Under the pieces are notes generated by a model that was not told the DNA's origin, searched no databases, and worked only from the letters and a program-made list of their open reading frames with translations. From Abiotrophia sp965245735 (GTDB lineage: Bacteria > Bacillota > Bacilli > Lactobacillales > Aerococcaceae): a stretch of DNA of 64,000 bases. Position numbers and translations under genes: made by a program. The stretch is taken from NCBI GenBank assembly GCA_965245735.1, contig CBDFAX010000004.1, forward strand, positions 1-64,000. The letters are read 5' to 3'. Below are positions 62,970 to 64,000 of this stretch, in pieces (position 1 is the first letter of the stretch; every line of letters begins with the position of its first letter).

Positions 62970-64000
62970 ATGACACGCGTATATATTACAGAAGTTAAGC
63001 GCTCGGCCATTGGTCGCTATCTTGGCGCCTTATCCAATCTCAGTCCGCTAGACTTGGGCAGCCAAGTGCTCCGGGCAGTGCTAGAATCAGACCAAGTACC
63101 ATTGGAAGCTATTGAAGAAGTTATCCTTGGAAATGTCTTATCGGCTGGCCATGGTCAAAACCTGGCCCGTCAAATTGCGCTAAAGGCCGGACTACCGAAG
63201 TCGACCCCAGCCTACACCGTCAATATGGTCTGTGGCAGTGGCTTAAAGGCAGTCTATGAAGGCTATACCAAGATTAAAGCCGGCGAGAACCAAGCCCTGA
63301 TCGTTGGGGGCGTAGAAAGTATGAGCCAGGCCGCCTTCGTCTTAGATGGCAAATCTCGCAAGGGTATGGCTTATGGTGGCAGTCCACTAGTGGATACCCT
63401 CTATCGGGATGGCTTGTCTGATGCCTTTGGGGGCTATGCTATGGGTGTGACGGCTGAGAATTTAGCTCAGCAATATGACATTAGTCGCCAAGCTCAAGAT
63501 GCTTATGCTTATCAGTCTCAAGTCAAGGCTCAAGCTGCCCAACAAGCAGGCCTGTTTGACCAGGAAATTGTGGCTGTGACAGAAGTCGACCGCAAGGGCA
63601 ATCGTCAAGTGATTGATCGAGATGAGTATATTAACTATAAAACCAGTCCTGAGAAATTAGCTAGTTTGCGTCCTGCCTTCCAGGCGGAGGGGACAGTAAC
63701 AGCCGGGAATGCGTCAGGTATTAACGACGGCGCAGCCTTTCTCTGCCTAGTGAGCCAGGACATCCTAGATCGCTACCAGTTGACGCCACTTGCTGAGGTC
63801 CTAGGTTTTGGTCAGGCAGGGGTTGACCCTAGCATTATGGGGATTGGGCCTGTAGGAGCTATTGAGCAGGTTTTAGAGCGTACTGGTGTACCTTTTGAAG
63901 CGATTGACCGCTTTGAACTCAATGAGGCTTTTGCGGTTCAAGCGCTAGCTGTCTCACATGATTTAGTCGCCCATCACGGGGTGTCGACTGATTGGTTGGC
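62970..64000 (+). CDS. Acetyl-CoA acetyltransferase (thiolase), 3' truncated, possibly MvaE N-terminal half
   Basis: The open frame runs off the right edge (343 codons visible). It has the thiolase acyl-enzyme Cys in NMVCGSGLKA, GGVESMSQA, GTVTAGNASGINDGA and NEAFAVQ. Lactic acid bacteria use this activity as the first step of the mevalonate pathway; in enterococci it is fused to HMG-CoA reductase as MvaE. The segment VDPSIMGIGPVGAIEQ resembles enterococcal MvaE. Whether a reductase domain follows is not visible. AAAGGGAG precedes the ATG. Confidence 0.9.
   Translation, partial: MTRVYITEVKRSAIGRYLGALSNLSPLDLGSQVLRAVLESDQVPLEAIEEVILGNVLSAGHGQNLARQIALKAGLPKSTPAYTVNMVCGSGLKAVYEGYTKIKAGENQALIVGGVESMSQAAFVLDGKSRKGMAYGGSPLVDTLYRDGLSDAFGGYAMGVTAENLAQQYDISRQAQDAYAYQSQVKAQAAQQAGLFDQEIVAVTEVDRKGNRQVIDRDEYINYKTSPEKLASLRPAFQAEGTVTAGNASGINDGAAFLCLVSQDILDRYQLTPLAEVLGFGQAGVDPSIMGIGPVGAIEQVLERTGVPFEAIDRFELNEAFAVQALAVSHDLVAHHGVSTDWL

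Overview
The window looks like a chromosomal segment of a moderate-GC, low-to-mid 40s/50% Lactobacillales bacterium. Evidence includes strong AAGGAGG ribosome binding sites, near-consensus sigma-A promoters, catabolite-control (cre) sites, a threonyl T-box, a CIRCE element, CoiA, the pcrA-ligA-camS-gatCAB order, sortase anchoring (LPETG) and several PTS operons. Gene content and composition fit the Aerococcaceae (an Abiotrophia-like organism is my best guess), but this is inference without a database search. No rRNA, tRNA, CRISPR array, prophage or transposase was seen.

Layout. 1-933: 3' part of a YtcJ-type amidohydrolase. 1059-5055: PTS operon 1 (LicT-type antiterminator with its own RAT/terminator leader, galactitol-family EIIA, EIIB, EIIC and an L-rhamnulose-1-phosphate aldolase). 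5149-8245: coiA and pepF. 8365-12607: a surface-glycan cluster (initiating sugar-phosphate transferase, DegT aminotransferase, membrane-anchored family 2 glycosyltransferase) followed by a class I/II aminotransferase. 12618-15462 (minus): galK-galT. 15512-18037: two tandem CorA-like transporters and a CYTH protein, followed by three palindromic ~81-bp repeats (18037-18231) and an SpxH/DsbA-like gene. 19198-24647: PTS operon 2 (DNA-binding PRD regulator with EIIB/EIIA domains, EIIA, EIIC, EIIB, a triosephosphate-isomerase-like protein and a YjbQ-family protein). 24653-25279 (minus): CpXC protein.

25400-35807 is a host-glycan region: cytoplasmic alpha-L-fucosidase (GH29), walJ, a wall-anchored endo-beta-N-acetylglucosaminidase (GH85) and a cytoplasmic beta-galactosidase (GH2). 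The fucosidase and GH85 promoters carry cre sites. The GH85 gene has an in-frame TGA inside its signal peptide. Galactose released here would feed the galK-galT pair. 35816-38730 (minus): two unknown envelope genes and the cysK-cysE operon.

38820-47968 is conserved housekeeping DNA: pcrA, ligA, camS, gatC, gatA, gatB. It is followed by an L,D-transpeptidase, a D,D-carboxypeptidase (minus), a small unknown gene (minus), an aromatic-acid-exporter-like membrane protein, T-box-controlled thrS, an O-antigen-ligase-like membrane protein, CIRCE-groES-groEL, an unknown membrane protein, uvrC (minus), a CAP-domain protein, an alpha/beta hydrolase and a thiolase running off the right edge (probably the first half of mvaE).

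The least explained parts are the two galactitol-family PTS operons. Each ends in carbon-metabolism enzymes that define no known complete pathway: a ketose-1-phosphate aldolase in one, and a triose-phosphate-isomerase homologue plus YjbQ in the other.
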